Shown here: piece after piece, positions 33,467 through 42,616 of the stretch
Position numbering within the stretch: position 1 is the first letter of the stretch
How the letters are laid out: each line of letters begins with the position of its first letter
NCBI GenBank assembly: GCA_965662355.1
Contig: CBFIHP010000019.1
Span: 49,828-113,827, forward strand
From: GCA-2683825 sp965662355
GTDB lineage: Bacteria > Planctomycetota > UBA1135 > GCA-002686595
Direction: 5' to 3'
Length of the DNA: 64,000 nt
The notes under the pieces: model-generated
What the model saw: only the letters and a program-made list of their open reading frames with translations
Databases searched by the model: none
Told to the model about the DNA's origin: nothing
Made by a program: the position numbers and the translations under genes

Positions 33467-35740
33467 TCACTCGCCGGTGGTAATCTCTGCCTCAGCCCAG
33501 TCCAGAAAGACGTTGATGCCCGCACGCGGGTATTCCGCTAGCAGGGCGCGTGCCTCTTCGAGCAGGGCTCGGGCCTGCTCTAGCTGGCCTTGGCGGGCGT
33601 GGATGCGGCACAGGAAAGCCAGGCGGGTCGCTTTCAGGCGCGCCTCGCCTGCGCCTTCGAGACCTGCGGCCGCCTGCAGGTCCTTTCTGGCCTGGGCGTC
33701 GTAGCCGTTGCGGAAATAGGCGATCCCGAGGGCCGTTCGGTACTGGCTGCTGCGCGGATCGATGCGCGTCGATTGCTTGGCGCGCGCCAGGGCTTTGGCA
33801 AGCTCCTCTTCCGAGGCATCGACACGTAGGAGGATCTCGTGGGCCCGCGAGCTGGCTTCCCTGGCGGAGATGCCCAGTTCGACGTAGCGTCCGCCCGTGG
33901 CCGCGGAGAGGTCCTCGAACAGCTCGGAGATCAAGCCGACGGAGATCCCGAAGAACTGCACGTTCGCGCGTCGATTCAACTGCAGCACGCGGCGTCGGAT
34001 GCCGTCCAGCTGAACGATGCGGCCGCTCGTCGGTTGCCCGTCCGAGAGGATGTAGATCGTGTCGCACTGTGGATCCTCCATGGCCAGGATCAATGCGTCA
34101 TAGATGTTGGTTCCGCCCTTCGGCATCACCTTGTCGACGAACGCGTTCAGGTCGCGACGCGTGTCGGGTTCGAGCTCTTTCAACGTTTCGCTCCACGGAT
34201 TCAGCTCGCCGTTGAAGAAGATCACGTTGCAGTGGTGGCCGTCGGGCATTTGCGCCAGCAGCTTCTTCAGCTGGTCGCGCGCGACCGCGAGGCGCGAGAT
34301 GCGTCCACCCTCGGAATAGTCGCCTTCGAAGCCGCGGGTTTTCTGCGACATCGACCCGCTCGTGTCCATGACGAAGGTCGTGTAGTTGCTGAAAACCGGG
34401 AGTCCGTAGAACGTCGCGACCGAAGCGCCTTCGATAGCCTTGCGGGTCCGCTTTGTCTTGTTGTCGAGGGGTTGGGGGACGACGTAGCCTGTACGGTGAT
34501 CCTTCCACCAGGCGTGCCAGCGCTTGGTCTTGGCTCCCAGGTTCATGCCGGTCAGGTCTTGCAACGCGCGAGCGACATCGACATGCAAACGGCCGGTCTC
34601 GACATCGAGTCGCGCGATCAGGATCCCGACTGTTCGCGGCGTACGGACCTTCTCGACGTTCTTCAGGGCCGCGACGCGCACGCGCCAATCCTTGTCTCCC
34701 AGCAGGCCGTAGAGCGCTTCGATGGCCTGCTCGTCCCCCTGCTCGAAGAGGCCGTAGGCAGCCCCCATGCGCGAGTTCGGGTCACGATTCACACTGAGCT
34801 GGTAGAGCCGTTTGGTCCACTTCTCATCATCCACGAGCAGTTTTCCGAGGGCCTGGATCGCTGCCAGGCGCACGTCGAGCTTGCGGCTGCTCATCAGCGT
34901 CCACAGCCGATCCTTGGCTAGCTTCGAGCTCCCGCGTAGTTTCAACCCATCGATGGCCGCGACCTGTACGGACTCCTCGCGATCGGCCACCAGTTTGGCC
35001 AGCACGTGGTCGATGTCCTTGCCCTCCAGCTTCACGAGATGATCGATGACCAGCGCTCGCAGGTGGGGGTCGTTGCGCTTGTCGAGCGTCAGATCCTTGA
35101 AGATCCCGCGGCAGGTGACAGCGGTGAAACGGGACAGGTTCGCGGCCAGGCGATACGTGTCGTGGGGCGAGACGTTCTCGAGGATCATCCGCAGCGACTT
35201 CTCATCACCGCGGTAGAAGAGCTCGGGCAAGATGGCGGCCACAGCATGGCCGCGAACGTCCTTGTCCTTGCTCTCGTGCACCAGTTGCTCGAGCTCGTCG
35301 TGCGCACGCTCGCTCCATTTCCCGAGCGCGCGTGCGGCCTGGGCGCGGGCCGTGGGGCTGGCCTTCAGGGCTTGATTGGCCAGATAGGCGATCGCCTTGC
35401 GACTGAGAGTCAGGTCCCCCTTGAACTCGCGAAAACTCCCGTAGGCGTAATAGAGCGGGTCGGGCCTCGAAAGCCACTCGACGCAGGTCTTCAAGGCCTC
35501 GAAGGCTTGCTCCGTCCCGATCCGCCCGAGAAGGCGGAACTGCCTTTCGATCGTGTCATCCTTCTTGCGCCGGATGGCGGCGAGAAGCATGCGGACCTGG
35601 ACGTCGGGATCCGTCGGGGTCTGGGCGACCCGCAAGGAGACCGCGGGGGTTCTCGGGGGCGCCGGGCAAGGGGTAGCTACCGAGAGTCCCATCACGAGGG
35701 GTAGTGTGAGCAGGGAGGGGAGCAAGGTAAACACGAGCAC
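33467..35740 (-). CDS. Exported HEAT-repeat, von Willebrand A and TPR protein
   Basis: A protein of about 757 aa with three parts. Residues 40-400 are HEAT-like alpha-helical repeats (ARAQAARALGKW, VQVAAIDGLKLRG, DVRLAAIQALGKLL, WRVRVAALKNVEKV). Residues 450-625 are a VWA domain with an intact metal site (FVMDTSGSMSQKTR, then a Thr in PKGGTNIYDAL and ILSDGQPTSG). The C-terminal 110 residues look like TPR helices (SSQYRTALGIAYFRNGYDAQ). The start is set at a GTG at 35740 because it gives a signal peptide (VFTLLPSLLTLPLVMG); the first ATG is at 35692. The family serves as a protein-binding scaffold. Partners are unknown. Confidence 0.8.
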   Translation of the reverse strand: MLVFTLLPSLLTLPLVMGLSVATPCPAPPRTPAVSLRVAQTPTDPDVQVRMLLAAIRRKKDDTIERQFRLLGRIGTEQAFEALKTCVEWLSRPDPLYYAYGSFREFKGDLTLSRKAIAYLANQALKASPTARAQAARALGKWSERAHDELEQLVHESKDKDVRGHAVAAILPELFYRGDEKSLRMILENVSPHDTYRLAANLSRFTAVTCRGIFKDLTLDKRNDPHLRALVIDHLVKLEGKDIDHVLAKLVADREESVQVAAIDGLKLRGSSKLAKDRLWTLMSSRKLDVRLAAIQALGKLLVDDEKWTKRLYQLSVNRDPNSRMGAAYGLFEQGDEQAIEALYGLLGDKDWRVRVAALKNVEKVRTPRTVGILIARLDVETGRLHVDVARALQDLTGMNLGAKTKRWHAWWKDHRTGYVVPQPLDNKTKRTRKAIEGASVATFYGLPVFSNYTTFVMDTSGSMSQKTRGFEGDYSEGGRISRLAVARDQLKKLLAQMPDGHHCNVIFFNGELNPWSETLKELEPDTRRDLNAFVDKVMPKGGTNIYDALILAMEDPQCDTIYILSDGQPTSGRIVQLDGIRRRVLQLNRRANVQFFGISVGLISELFEDLSAATGGRYVELGISAREASSRAHEILLRVDASEEELAKALARAKQSTRIDPRSSQYRTALGIAYFRNGYDAQARKDLQAAAGLEGAGEARLKATRLAFLCRIHARQGQLEQARALLEEARALLAEYPRAGINVFLDWAEAEITTGE

Positions 35741-35790
35741 CCGTGAGTATAGGCTCCCCCTGGATCGCGGATCCGCAAATCGGATCCTAC

Positions 35791-37179
35791 CTAGCCTTGC
35801 AACAGCGTGAGAACCCGGTCCCGGATCGACCCCATGGCGACTTTCCCAGCCCCGGGCGGGCCTCCGCAACGCTCCCACGGCGCCGAGCAGAGAAATACAG
35901 GCCCCTCGTCGTCTTCCGTGACGAGCCGTCCATGGGTGCCCTTGACCAGGGTGGCATCTAGCGGGATCACGTCCATGAGATAGCGTAGCCCCAGGAACTT
36001 CTGCGCCAGCCGACGCGCGACCCGCAACTGGGGCACGGCGAGGGCCGGATCGACGAACAGCTCGCACGGGTCGTACCCGGGCTTTCTATGGATGTCGACA
36101 GTCGCTGCGAAGTCCGGTGCCTGGGACTCGTCCAGCCAGTAGTAGTACGTGAACCAGGCCCCGCGCTCGGCCACGACGACGAGATCGCCGGCACGGGCGT
36201 GATCCAACCCCGCTGCACGCCGGGTTTCGCCTTCGAGTACCCGATCCACTCCCACGAGCTTGGCAAGCACCTCCCGCGCGCGTACTCGCTCGGCCTCGCT
36301 CTTCAGGTAGACGTGCGCCACCTGGTGATCGGCGACGGCGAAGGCACGGCTCTCGAAGGTGTCGAGCACCTCTCCGACCGGTGTCTTGCGCACGGCCAGA
36401 AGACCTGCCTGGCGCAGGGCCCGATTGATGTCGATGGGGCGGGTCGCTTCCTCGATGCCGTATTCGCTGACAACGACCAGCTCGACCCCGTGTTGATCGG
36501 TCTTGGCCATCAGCTCGCCCACGAGTCCATCGACTTCGGCAAGAGCCTCGAGCGAGCGCGGAGCCTTCGGCCCGAACCGCTGGTGGTCATAGTCGAGATG
36601 GGGCAGATAGACGAGCGTCAGGTCGGGTCGAACTTCGTCCAGCGTGCGCAGCGCCGCGTCGGTGATCCAACGGCTCGAAGGCAGCCCGCTCTTCGGACCC
36701 CAGAAGTCGAAGAACGGAAACTTGCCGAGTTCGGCTTCGATCCCATCCTCGAAGCCCCGTGGCGTCCCATAGATGGCCAGGATCTTGCGTCCGTCGGCCG
36801 GATAGAAGGGCTTGGGCGTCAGCGAATGGGAGACCGCCGCGCCCATGTTCCACCACCAAAAGAGCTTGGCGCAGGTGAAGTCAGGATCGAGCTTGCGCGC
36901 GGTCTCGTACAGCTTCTCGCCCTGCACGAGCGCGTTCGCCTGGCGCCAGAACCAGACCTCGCCCTGATCGCGAAAGTACCACCCATTGCCAACTGCGCCG
37001 TGGCTCGAGGGCATTTTCCCGGTCAGCATCGTCGCCTGCGCACTGGCCGTGACGGCAGGCAGGATCGCTTCCATCGGCGCACACACGCCGCGCCGCGCGA
37101 GGGCCCGCAGGTTCGGGGTTCGCTCGCCGATCTGGCCGGGTGTCAGCCCGACGACATCCACAACACATACGGGTTTCAT
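35791..37179 (-). CDS. Phosphodiesterase/nucleotide-pyrophosphatase-like protein
   Basis: A 462-aa member of the type I phosphodiesterase branch of the alkaline phosphatase superfamily. The N-terminal CVVDVVGLTP carries the first metal ligand, ILPAVTASAQATMLTG contains the likely nucleophile Thr, and LVYLPHLDYDHQRFGP supplies Asp/His ligands. Where many members have SDHG this protein has VVSEYGIEEATRP, so one metal ligand pair is changed; this may be a family variant. The late His in KGTHGRL is kept. No signal peptide is obvious, so it may be cytoplasmic. The ATG at 37179 is preferred over 37200 because it starts directly at the first strand. It is divergent from the Rieske gene (32 bp). Confidence 0.82.
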   Translation of the reverse strand: MKPVCVVDVVGLTPGQIGERTPNLRALARRGVCAPMEAILPAVTASAQATMLTGKMPSSHGAVGNGWYFRDQGEVWFWRQANALVQGEKLYETARKLDPDFTCAKLFWWWNMGAAVSHSLTPKPFYPADGRKILAIYGTPRGFEDGIEAELGKFPFFDFWGPKSGLPSSRWITDAALRTLDEVRPDLTLVYLPHLDYDHQRFGPKAPRSLEALAEVDGLVGELMAKTDQHGVELVVVSEYGIEEATRPIDINRALRQAGLLAVRKTPVGEVLDTFESRAFAVADHQVAHVYLKSEAERVRAREVLAKLVGVDRVLEGETRRAAGLDHARAGDLVVVAERGAWFTYYYWLDESQAPDFAATVDIHRKPGYDPCELFVDPALAVPQLRVARRLAQKFLGLRYLMDVIPLDATLVKGTHGRLVTEDDEGPVFLCSAPWERCGGPPGAGKVAMGSIRDRVLTLLQG

Positions 37180-37211
37180 CGCCGTCGCGGATGCTAGCAT
37201 TCCGGGCTGTG

Positions 37212-37556
37212 ATGTCCGACCTGCTTTGGCCCCTACGCGTTCCCGGTATCGCCAATCTCGTTGAAGGCGAGGGGCGTAGAGTCCGTTTCCAGCGTGACGG
37301 CAACACCGAGGAGATCATCGTGTGCCGCGTCGAGGGCAGGCTCTATGCCGTCGACACCCTGTGCCCGCACGAGGGCGGCCGCATCACCGAGGGGCCGCTA
37401 GCCCAGGGCCGCTACGCCGTCTGCCCCTTGCATCTGTACCGTTTCGACCCGGACAACGGTGCCTGCATCGGTCTCGAGTGTGATCCGGCCCTGACGTATC
37501 GCGCGGAGGAAGTGGAAGGCGAGGCGCTGGTCTGGATCGAGGAGCCGCCAGCCTAG
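37212..37556 (+). CDS. Rieske [2Fe-2S] ferredoxin-type protein
   Basis: A 114-aa single-domain Rieske protein. Both cluster-binding boxes are present: CPHEGGRI (CxH) near residue 55 and CPLHLYRF (CxxH) near residue 76, with 17 residues between them, as in NirD and dioxygenase ferredoxins. There is no membrane segment, so it is a soluble electron carrier or part of an oxygenase or reductase, but no partner gene lies nearby. The ATG at 37212 starts just after the divergent phosphodiesterase gene. Confidence 0.88.
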   Translation: MSDLLWPLRVPGIANLVEGEGRRVRFQRDGNTEEIIVCRVEGRLYAVDTLCPHEGGRITEGPLAQGRYAVCPLHLYRFDPDNGACIGLECDPALTYRAEEVEGEALVWIEEPPA

Positions 37557-37578
37557 CGCTACTCTGCTGGAAGCGAGC

Positions 37579-38331
37579 CTATGCCCTGTCGCGGGATAGG
37601 CGGCTACAGCGGGCCAGTGCGGGGATGGCCTTTTTCTTTTCCGCGTCAATCTCGTCCCACAGGACGCCCCGAGGACGGCAGGCCTTGCGCTTGCAGCGGT
37701 TCCAGCCCACCTCGGTCGCGTAGCCGTCCAGGGAGATGTCGTGGGCTTCCATCGGGATGTCACCGTTGTCGAGTACCTGGGAGCTGTGCACGCTGCTGAC
37801 GATGGGCGTGCATGGGCCGACGCGCCCCGTTTCGCGCAGGAGCCCGTATTCGAGATCGGCAAAGCCGCCGCCCTTGCCTAACCGCGAGCCGTTGGGAGTG
37901 ATCGCGACGCAGCCTGCGACGATCAGCTCGATCGGGTGCAATTGCCCCAGGCTCACGGCCTTGCCCAGCTCGAGCGCGCCCTGGATGGAGGAGGCTTTCC
38001 ATAGGTCTTTCGGATCGAGCCTGCGCGGGTCCATGAGCAGGAAGGGCTTCGTTTCGGCCAACCGGGGAACCGCGATGTAGATGCGTTTGCCCGCCTTCAA
38101 GGCCCGATAGCGCAGTGGGCGTTGCGGCAGGTCGGGGTTGCACATCAACCATTCAGCACGCTGGAAGATCTTCTGTTCGCCAAGGATTTCGGCCGCGCGT
38201 TCGGCGCCCACGAAGTTGGGGATGCGTCCGAACGTGCCGGGGAAGCGCGCGGCTCCCGCTTGCGACAGGCCGATCCAGCGCGCGCGCCGCAATGCCCGTT
38301 TGGTTTGTGTTGAGCTCGCTTGCGTCTTCAT
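37579..38331 (-). CDS. 5-formyltetrahydrofolate cyclo-ligase family protein
   Basis: A 250-aa enzyme expected to convert 5-formyl-THF to 5,10-methenyl-THF with ATP. It has the family's basic N-terminus (KRALRRARWIGL), the central IYIAVPRLAE, the conserved PIELIVAGCVAITPNGSRLGKGGGFADLEYG (nucleotide and folate site) in the second half, and an unusual C-terminal Cys/Arg-rich extension (RCKRKACRPRGVLWDEI). The ATG at 38331 is chosen; nine more in-frame residues upstream add nothing recognisable. It is convergent with the Rieske gene (22 bp). Some homologues have other or unknown functions. Confidence 0.82.
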   Translation of the reverse strand: MKTQASSTQTKRALRRARWIGLSQAGAARFPGTFGRIPNFVGAERAAEILGEQKIFQRAEWLMCNPDLPQRPLRYRALKAGKRIYIAVPRLAETKPFLLMDPRRLDPKDLWKASSIQGALELGKAVSLGQLHPIELIVAGCVAITPNGSRLGKGGGFADLEYGLLRETGRVGPCTPIVSSVHSSQVLDNGDIPMEAHDISLDGYATEVGWNRCKRKACRPRGVLWDEIDAEKKKAIPALARCSRLSRDRA

Positions 38332-38392
38332 GCGCAAGCGAGACCATCCTGCGCACACGAGGGTTACGCCCCTACGTCGTTTTCACACGGGT

Positions 38393-40687
38393 TCAGCGCA
38401 CGGGTTGCTCTTCATCACGAATTAGCCACAGGATCGGATCGTGATCCCAGTAGGGATGCACCTGGCCCTCCTTCCAGCCCGGGGCGAGGATGCCGATCTC
38501 CTTGGGCAAACGCGCGAGGTCGAGACTCATGAGCCCGTTGCGATCGCTGCGGCCGACGAGCTTCTTGTTGACGTAGGCCTTGGCCCCCACGATTGGGATC
38601 GGCCACGCCGCCGCCTTGTCGTAGCTGAGCAGATTGTGACGCATGTCCTCATTGCGTCCGCGCAGCAGGAACGTGATCGAGAAACCTGTGCGCAGTTTCA
38701 CATCGAGCACGGCCTTGTCCGACAGGAAAACCAGGTCGCGCTCGTCACCGCTCACGCTGCGATAAAAGGGAGATACGATCTGCCATTCGAGATGGCCGGA
38801 GCGCGGTATCTTCAGGTGGCGGTTGCGCATGAGATCGATGTTGCCGACCAGCATTCCCCCCGGGCCAAGAATCAGCTTGGCGCCGTAGGAAAGACCGTCA
38901 GCAAGCTCGCCGGGGCGCTGCCCGATGACGGGGCGGACAGGCCCGAGGAAGCCAACGTTGATCTGGAGTAGAACCCCATCGCCATCGGACTTGGAGCGAA
39001 AGACGAGGCCCTCGTGGGGGGGAAGCACCGTTTGCTTGCGGGGGGTCCAGTCCGCCTGGTGACCCGGGCCCCGGAACACCGTCGAAGCGATCGAGACCTC
39101 GTAGCGTCCGCCTGGGACGTGTTCGAAGCGGAAGCTGTAGCGCCGCTTCTTGCCAACCCGCCCTTCACTCTTGCCGCTGATGACACGGCGCCATTGCGAG
39201 CCCTCGCTGGAGGCCAAGGTCACGAGCGGTGGCGAGTGCCGCATGTCCTCGTCCACCAGGATGTCCCCCGCGATGTCGCCCACGTCGATGGTCGGCGGTA
39301 GCAGGAAGGGGGGGAGCGTGTTCGGTCCTTGATCGCAACGAAACACGAATTCGTCTCCCGCATGGATCAAGGGCGAGATGGCCATGCGATAGGAGCCGGG
39401 GTCGACGCCCGAGAGTTCGAAGGAGCCGTCCTCGAGGGTCTCCGTGTGATGGAGGACGGTCGGGCTTTCCCGCGAGAGGACATGGACTCTCACCAGAGCT
39501 CCCCCGACCGATTCGCCCGTCGTGTCGGCGGCCCTGCCACTGATCGTCGCCGAGGGCACCAGGGGCAGGATAATCGGTTCGCTGTGATGCCCCACAGTCG
39601 AGGGCACGGGAGCCTCGGCGCGCCAGCATTGCGTCGGATCATCGAGAACCAGCTTGGGCTCGGTTCCTTCCTCCGCGGGATGGATCTGGCGCCCGTAGCG
39701 AATCCACGGAACCTCGCCCGGACGCGGGGTCAACCAGCGCCATTGCGTTTCCTCGTCTTCGCCCGAGCCGTGCTCGGGCTGCTTCCGGTTGAACGCCTTC
39801 AGCCCGGAACCCCACGGCTCGTAGCGCAACACTGTGGTGAATTCCTCGGTCGGTCGTTCCTCGCGCAGAGCGATCCGCGATCCGGTTGGGAACTCGACAC
39901 CGACGTTGGGCAGCACGCGATAGGAAGGCCCGATCTCGACCTCCATCATCCAGTCCGGACTCAGTTTGCCGCCTTCGAGATGGACACGCTCGAAATGACC
40001 GAGATGGACGACTCCCTCCGGCGCCGAATCGGCCAGCTCGGCGCGTAGCTTGCCCTCGGGAAAGGCCGTCGTGGTTTCGAACAGTCCGCCATCGTCGCTC
40101 GTACATGTTTCCTGAAGACCGGAACCCGAGACCTTCACTTGCAGAGAGAAAACCCCCTCGCCACTCAGGCTGTTCAAGACCTGGCCGCGCACGAGATCCG
40201 AGCGGCCGCGGCGCAGACGCAGGACGATCTCCTTGCGGCCCAGCCGCTCTTCCGTGTCGAGGCTCTTCCAGGAGTCGATCGTGACGAAGCCCCGTTTTGG
40301 AAGCGCCCGGACCTCGGTTTGCATGGGCCCGCCCCAGTCGATTTCGAAATGACCGTCGGCGTCCGTGCGTGTGCCCCGTGAAGGAAGCCCGGGGTGGCGA
40401 ATTTCGACGGCGGTGTCGGCCAGCGGATGCTCCGCGCCGGACTCCACGACCCGTCCGAAGAGCGTCGCAGGGAAGGACGGCACGACCTCGTCCTCGGGGG
40501 GGGTGTTCGCCTCGTCTTTCGCCCCCTGGGGCTCCAGGGTCAGTTCAGCCGCGGGGCGGGCGACAGCTTCCGTCTCCCGTTTACCGGTGAGAACCAGCGT
40601 CTCGCCCTCGCGTTCGCCCTCCAGCAGAAAGGTGAGTCCGCCGAGCAGGAACAGGGCGATCAGGGCGAACGGAATCAGGATTCGCAC
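38393..40687 (-). CDS. Membrane-anchored protein with carboxypeptidase-regulatory-like domains
   Basis: A 764-aa protein with an N-terminal membrane anchor (ILIPFALIALFLLGGLTFLL), then a Glu/Pro-rich linker and at least two carboxypeptidase-regulatory-like beta domains: TLFGRVVESGAEHPLADTAV around residue 75 and ATISGRAADTTGESVGGALV around residue 375. Other blocks look beta-rich but match no named family. It starts with a GTG at 40687 that has AGGAG six bases upstream. It should lie outside the cytoplasm, held by its N-terminus. The gene is divergent from the DUF983 gene (117 bp). The function is unknown; some similar proteins take part in surface-polymer export or binding. Confidence 0.75.
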   Translation of the reverse strand: MRILIPFALIALFLLGGLTFLLEGEREGETLVLTGKRETEAVARPAAELTLEPQGAKDEANTPPEDEVVPSFPATLFGRVVESGAEHPLADTAVEIRHPGLPSRGTRTDADGHFEIDWGGPMQTEVRALPKRGFVTIDSWKSLDTEERLGRKEIVLRLRRGRSDLVRGQVLNSLSGEGVFSLQVKVSGSGLQETCTSDDGGLFETTTAFPEGKLRAELADSAPEGVVHLGHFERVHLEGGKLSPDWMMEVEIGPSYRVLPNVGVEFPTGSRIALREERPTEEFTTVLRYEPWGSGLKAFNRKQPEHGSGEDEETQWRWLTPRPGEVPWIRYGRQIHPAEEGTEPKLVLDDPTQCWRAEAPVPSTVGHHSEPIILPLVPSATISGRAADTTGESVGGALVRVHVLSRESPTVLHHTETLEDGSFELSGVDPGSYRMAISPLIHAGDEFVFRCDQGPNTLPPFLLPPTIDVGDIAGDILVDEDMRHSPPLVTLASSEGSQWRRVISGKSEGRVGKKRRYSFRFEHVPGGRYEVSIASTVFRGPGHQADWTPRKQTVLPPHEGLVFRSKSDGDGVLLQINVGFLGPVRPVIGQRPGELADGLSYGAKLILGPGGMLVGNIDLMRNRHLKIPRSGHLEWQIVSPFYRSVSGDERDLVFLSDKAVLDVKLRTGFSITFLLRGRNEDMRHNLLSYDKAAAWPIPIVGAKAYVNKKLVGRSDRNGLMSLDLARLPKEIGILAPGWKEGQVHPYWDHDPILWLIRDEEQPVR

Positions 40688-40804
40688 GGAAGCTCCTCAT
40701 GGGGGGGCGGGAGACCCTCTCTGCGATTGCAAGCCGTGTACATCATCTGCGAGTGCTTCGCCTATTCTATCCGTACTACGCACGGGATCGCCGTGTGTTC
40801 CACG

Positions 40805-41197
40805 ATGACAGAAAGTCCTCTAGCGCTGCTCCGTCGGGTCCTGCGCCGCGTCCTGGTCGAGCGTGTCTGCCCCCAGTGCGGGTCGGGGCGGCTCTTTCGC
40901 GCCTGGGCCAAGCTCGCCGCGAGCTGTCCCAGCTGTGAGCTCGTCTATCGCCGCGAGTCCGGCGCGATGACCGGTTCGATGTACGCCACGGCGATCGTCA
41001 CCGAGATGTTCGCCGCTGCCTTGATCTTCACGGCCTGGGTGTTCACCGACTGGGGCACGCCTCTCTTCATCCTCGTCGCCACGCCCACCGTGTTGCTTTT
41101 CAGCGTGCTGATTCTCCCGCTCTGCCAGGCCTTCTGGGTCGGCATCGAATATGTGACGGACGCGGGAAACGGCGAGTCCTGGATCAAACCCCGCTGA
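40805..41197 (+). CDS. DUF983 small membrane protein with zinc ribbon
   Basis: A 130-aa DUF983 protein. The N-terminal half has two CxxC pairs (CPQCGSG and CPSCELVY, 18 residues apart) that should bind zinc, and the C-terminal half has two membrane helices (AIVTEMFAAALIFTAWVF and TPLFILVATPTVLLFSVL). DUF983 proteins have no settled function. The ATG at 40805 is used. It is followed after three bases by mutM, so it is the first gene of a DUF983-mutM-efp operon. Confidence 0.85.
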   Translation: MTESPLALLRRVLRRVLVERVCPQCGSGRLFRAWAKLAASCPSCELVYRRESGAMTGSMYATAIVTEMFAAALIFTAWVFTDWGTPLFILVATPTVLLFSVLILPLCQAFWVGIEYVTDAGNGESWIKPR

Positions 41198-41200
41198 GAG

Positions 41201-42046
41201 ATGCCCGAGCTCCCCGAAGTCGAGACCGTCTGCCGCTTGATCCGCCCCGGTGTCCTCGGGCGCGAGCTGGGGCGTGTGCGCGTGCATTGGCAACGGACGC
41301 TGGGGGGCCTGAAGCCCGCGCAGTTCGAACGGCGCGTGCGCGGTACCAAGGTGTGCGAGGTGCGACGGCGTGGAAAGTACATCGTCCTCGAGCTTTCCCG
41401 CGCTGGCGCGGACGCCGGCGCGCTGCTCGTGCATCTACGGATGAGCGGTAGACTCCACGTCGATGCAAGTGACTACGACCGCGGGCCACACCTGCGAGTC
41501 AGCGTCGATCTGGATGATGGAGCGCGTCTGAATTTTCTCGACGTGCGCAAGTTCGGGCGCTTCACACATACGAGCGATCCCGACGATGCGCTCAGCGAAC
41601 TCGGCCCCGAACCGCTCAGCGACGGTTTCTCCCATGCCTGGTTCCACGCTGGGCTGCGCCAGCGCAAGCGTTTTCTGAAGCCGCTCCTCCTGGACCAGAG
41701 CTTCCTGGCCGGACTCGGCAATATCTACGTGGACGAGGCCCTGCACAGCGCGCGACTGCACCCCTTGCAGCGCTCGCACCAGGTCTCGCGCCCGAAGAGC
41801 CTGGCGCTCTGGAACGCGATTCGGGAGACCCTCGAGGCTGCGATCGAGCGCGAGGGCTCCAGCTTCGACAGCTTCTACCGCACACCCGAGGGCCAGCCTG
41901 GGAGCTATCAGCACCAGTTCCAGGTCTACGGGCGGAACGGCAAGCCCTGCCGGCGCTGTGGGCGCACGATCTCGAAAATCGTGGTCGCTCAGCGCGGGAC
42001 CCATCTGTGCGGACGCTGCCAGCGACGCTATCCTTCGCCGTCATGA
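41201..42046 (+). CDS. mutM: Formamidopyrimidine-DNA glycosylase
   Basis: A 281-aa DNA repair enzyme that removes 8-oxoguanine and nicks the strand. The product starts MPELPEVETV, so the catalytic Pro and Glu follow the removed Met. It has the conserved Lys in RRRGKYIVLEL and ends in the family zinc finger (CRRCGRTISK to HLCGRCQRR). QSFLAGLGNIYVDEAL is the helix-two-turn-helix region. All catalytic parts look intact. The start follows the DUF983 stop by three bases, and its stop overlaps the efp start (ATGA). Confidence 0.96.
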   Translation: MPELPEVETVCRLIRPGVLGRELGRVRVHWQRTLGGLKPAQFERRVRGTKVCEVRRRGKYIVLELSRAGADAGALLVHLRMSGRLHVDASDYDRGPHLRVSVDLDDGARLNFLDVRKFGRFTHTSDPDDALSELGPEPLSDGFSHAWFHAGLRQRKRFLKPLLLDQSFLAGLGNIYVDEALHSARLHPLQRSHQVSRPKSLALWNAIRETLEAAIEREGSSFDSFYRTPEGQPGSYQHQFQVYGRNGKPCRRCGRTISKIVVAQRGTHLCGRCQRRYPSPS

Positions 42047-42615
42047 TCGAAGTGTCGGATTTCAAGAAGGGCGTGTGCCTCCGCTACAAGGACGCGCCGA
42101 TGATGATCGTGGACGTCACGTTCTCGACTCCCACGGCTCGTGGCGGCGCCACGATCGCCAAGACGAAGCTGCGCAACCTGTTTACGGGCCAGCAGATCAA
42201 CGAGTCGATCCGCTCGGGGGAGAAGTTCCCCGAGGTGGATCACGAACAACGCCCGATCCAGTACATGTATTCGGATGGCTCGAACTGGCACTTCATGGAC
42301 AACTCGAGCTTCGAGCAATTCGAGCTTTCGGGGGATACCATGGGGGACAAGGTCGGCTACCTGATCGACGGTGTCGAGGGGCTGCGCTCGATCCTGGTCG
42401 AGGGCAACGTGGTCGACATCATGTTGCCCAATACGGTGGATCTCGAAGTTACCGAGGCCGACCCCGTCATGAAGGGAGCCACGGCCCAGGCCCAGCTGAA
42501 GCGCGCCGTCGTCGAGACGGGGGTCGAGGTCCAGGTGCCACCCTACATCGTGGCGGGCGAGACGATTCGCGTCGATACCCGCGATGGTCACTTCGTGGAG
42601 CGCGTGAAGAAGTAG
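42043..42615 (+). CDS. efp: Elongation factor P, EfpL/YeiP-type loop
   Basis: A 190-aa three-domain EF-P that relieves ribosomes stalled at polyproline. The KOW-like N-terminus (VSDFKKGVCLRYKDAPM), the middle OB domain and the C-terminal block VDLEVTEADPVMKGATAQA match the family. The tip loop of domain I reads STPTARGGATIAKTKLRNL. It lacks the modifiable Lys of E. coli EF-P (PGKGQA) and resembles the PTARGAAT loop of YeiP/EfpL, while the rest is close to ordinary EF-P. The ATG at 42043 overlaps the mutM stop. Thirty-six bases of in-frame sequence upstream lie inside mutM. It is convergent with the DMF-amidase-like gene; only one base separates the stops. Confidence 0.92.
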   Translation: MIEVSDFKKGVCLRYKDAPMMIVDVTFSTPTARGGATIAKTKLRNLFTGQQINESIRSGEKFPEVDHEQRPIQYMYSDGSNWHFMDNSSFEQFELSGDTMGDKVGYLIDGVEGLRSILVEGNVVDIMLPNTVDLEVTEADPVMKGATAQAQLKRAVVETGVEVQVPPYIVAGETIRVDTRDGHFVERVKK

Positions 42616-42616
42616 A

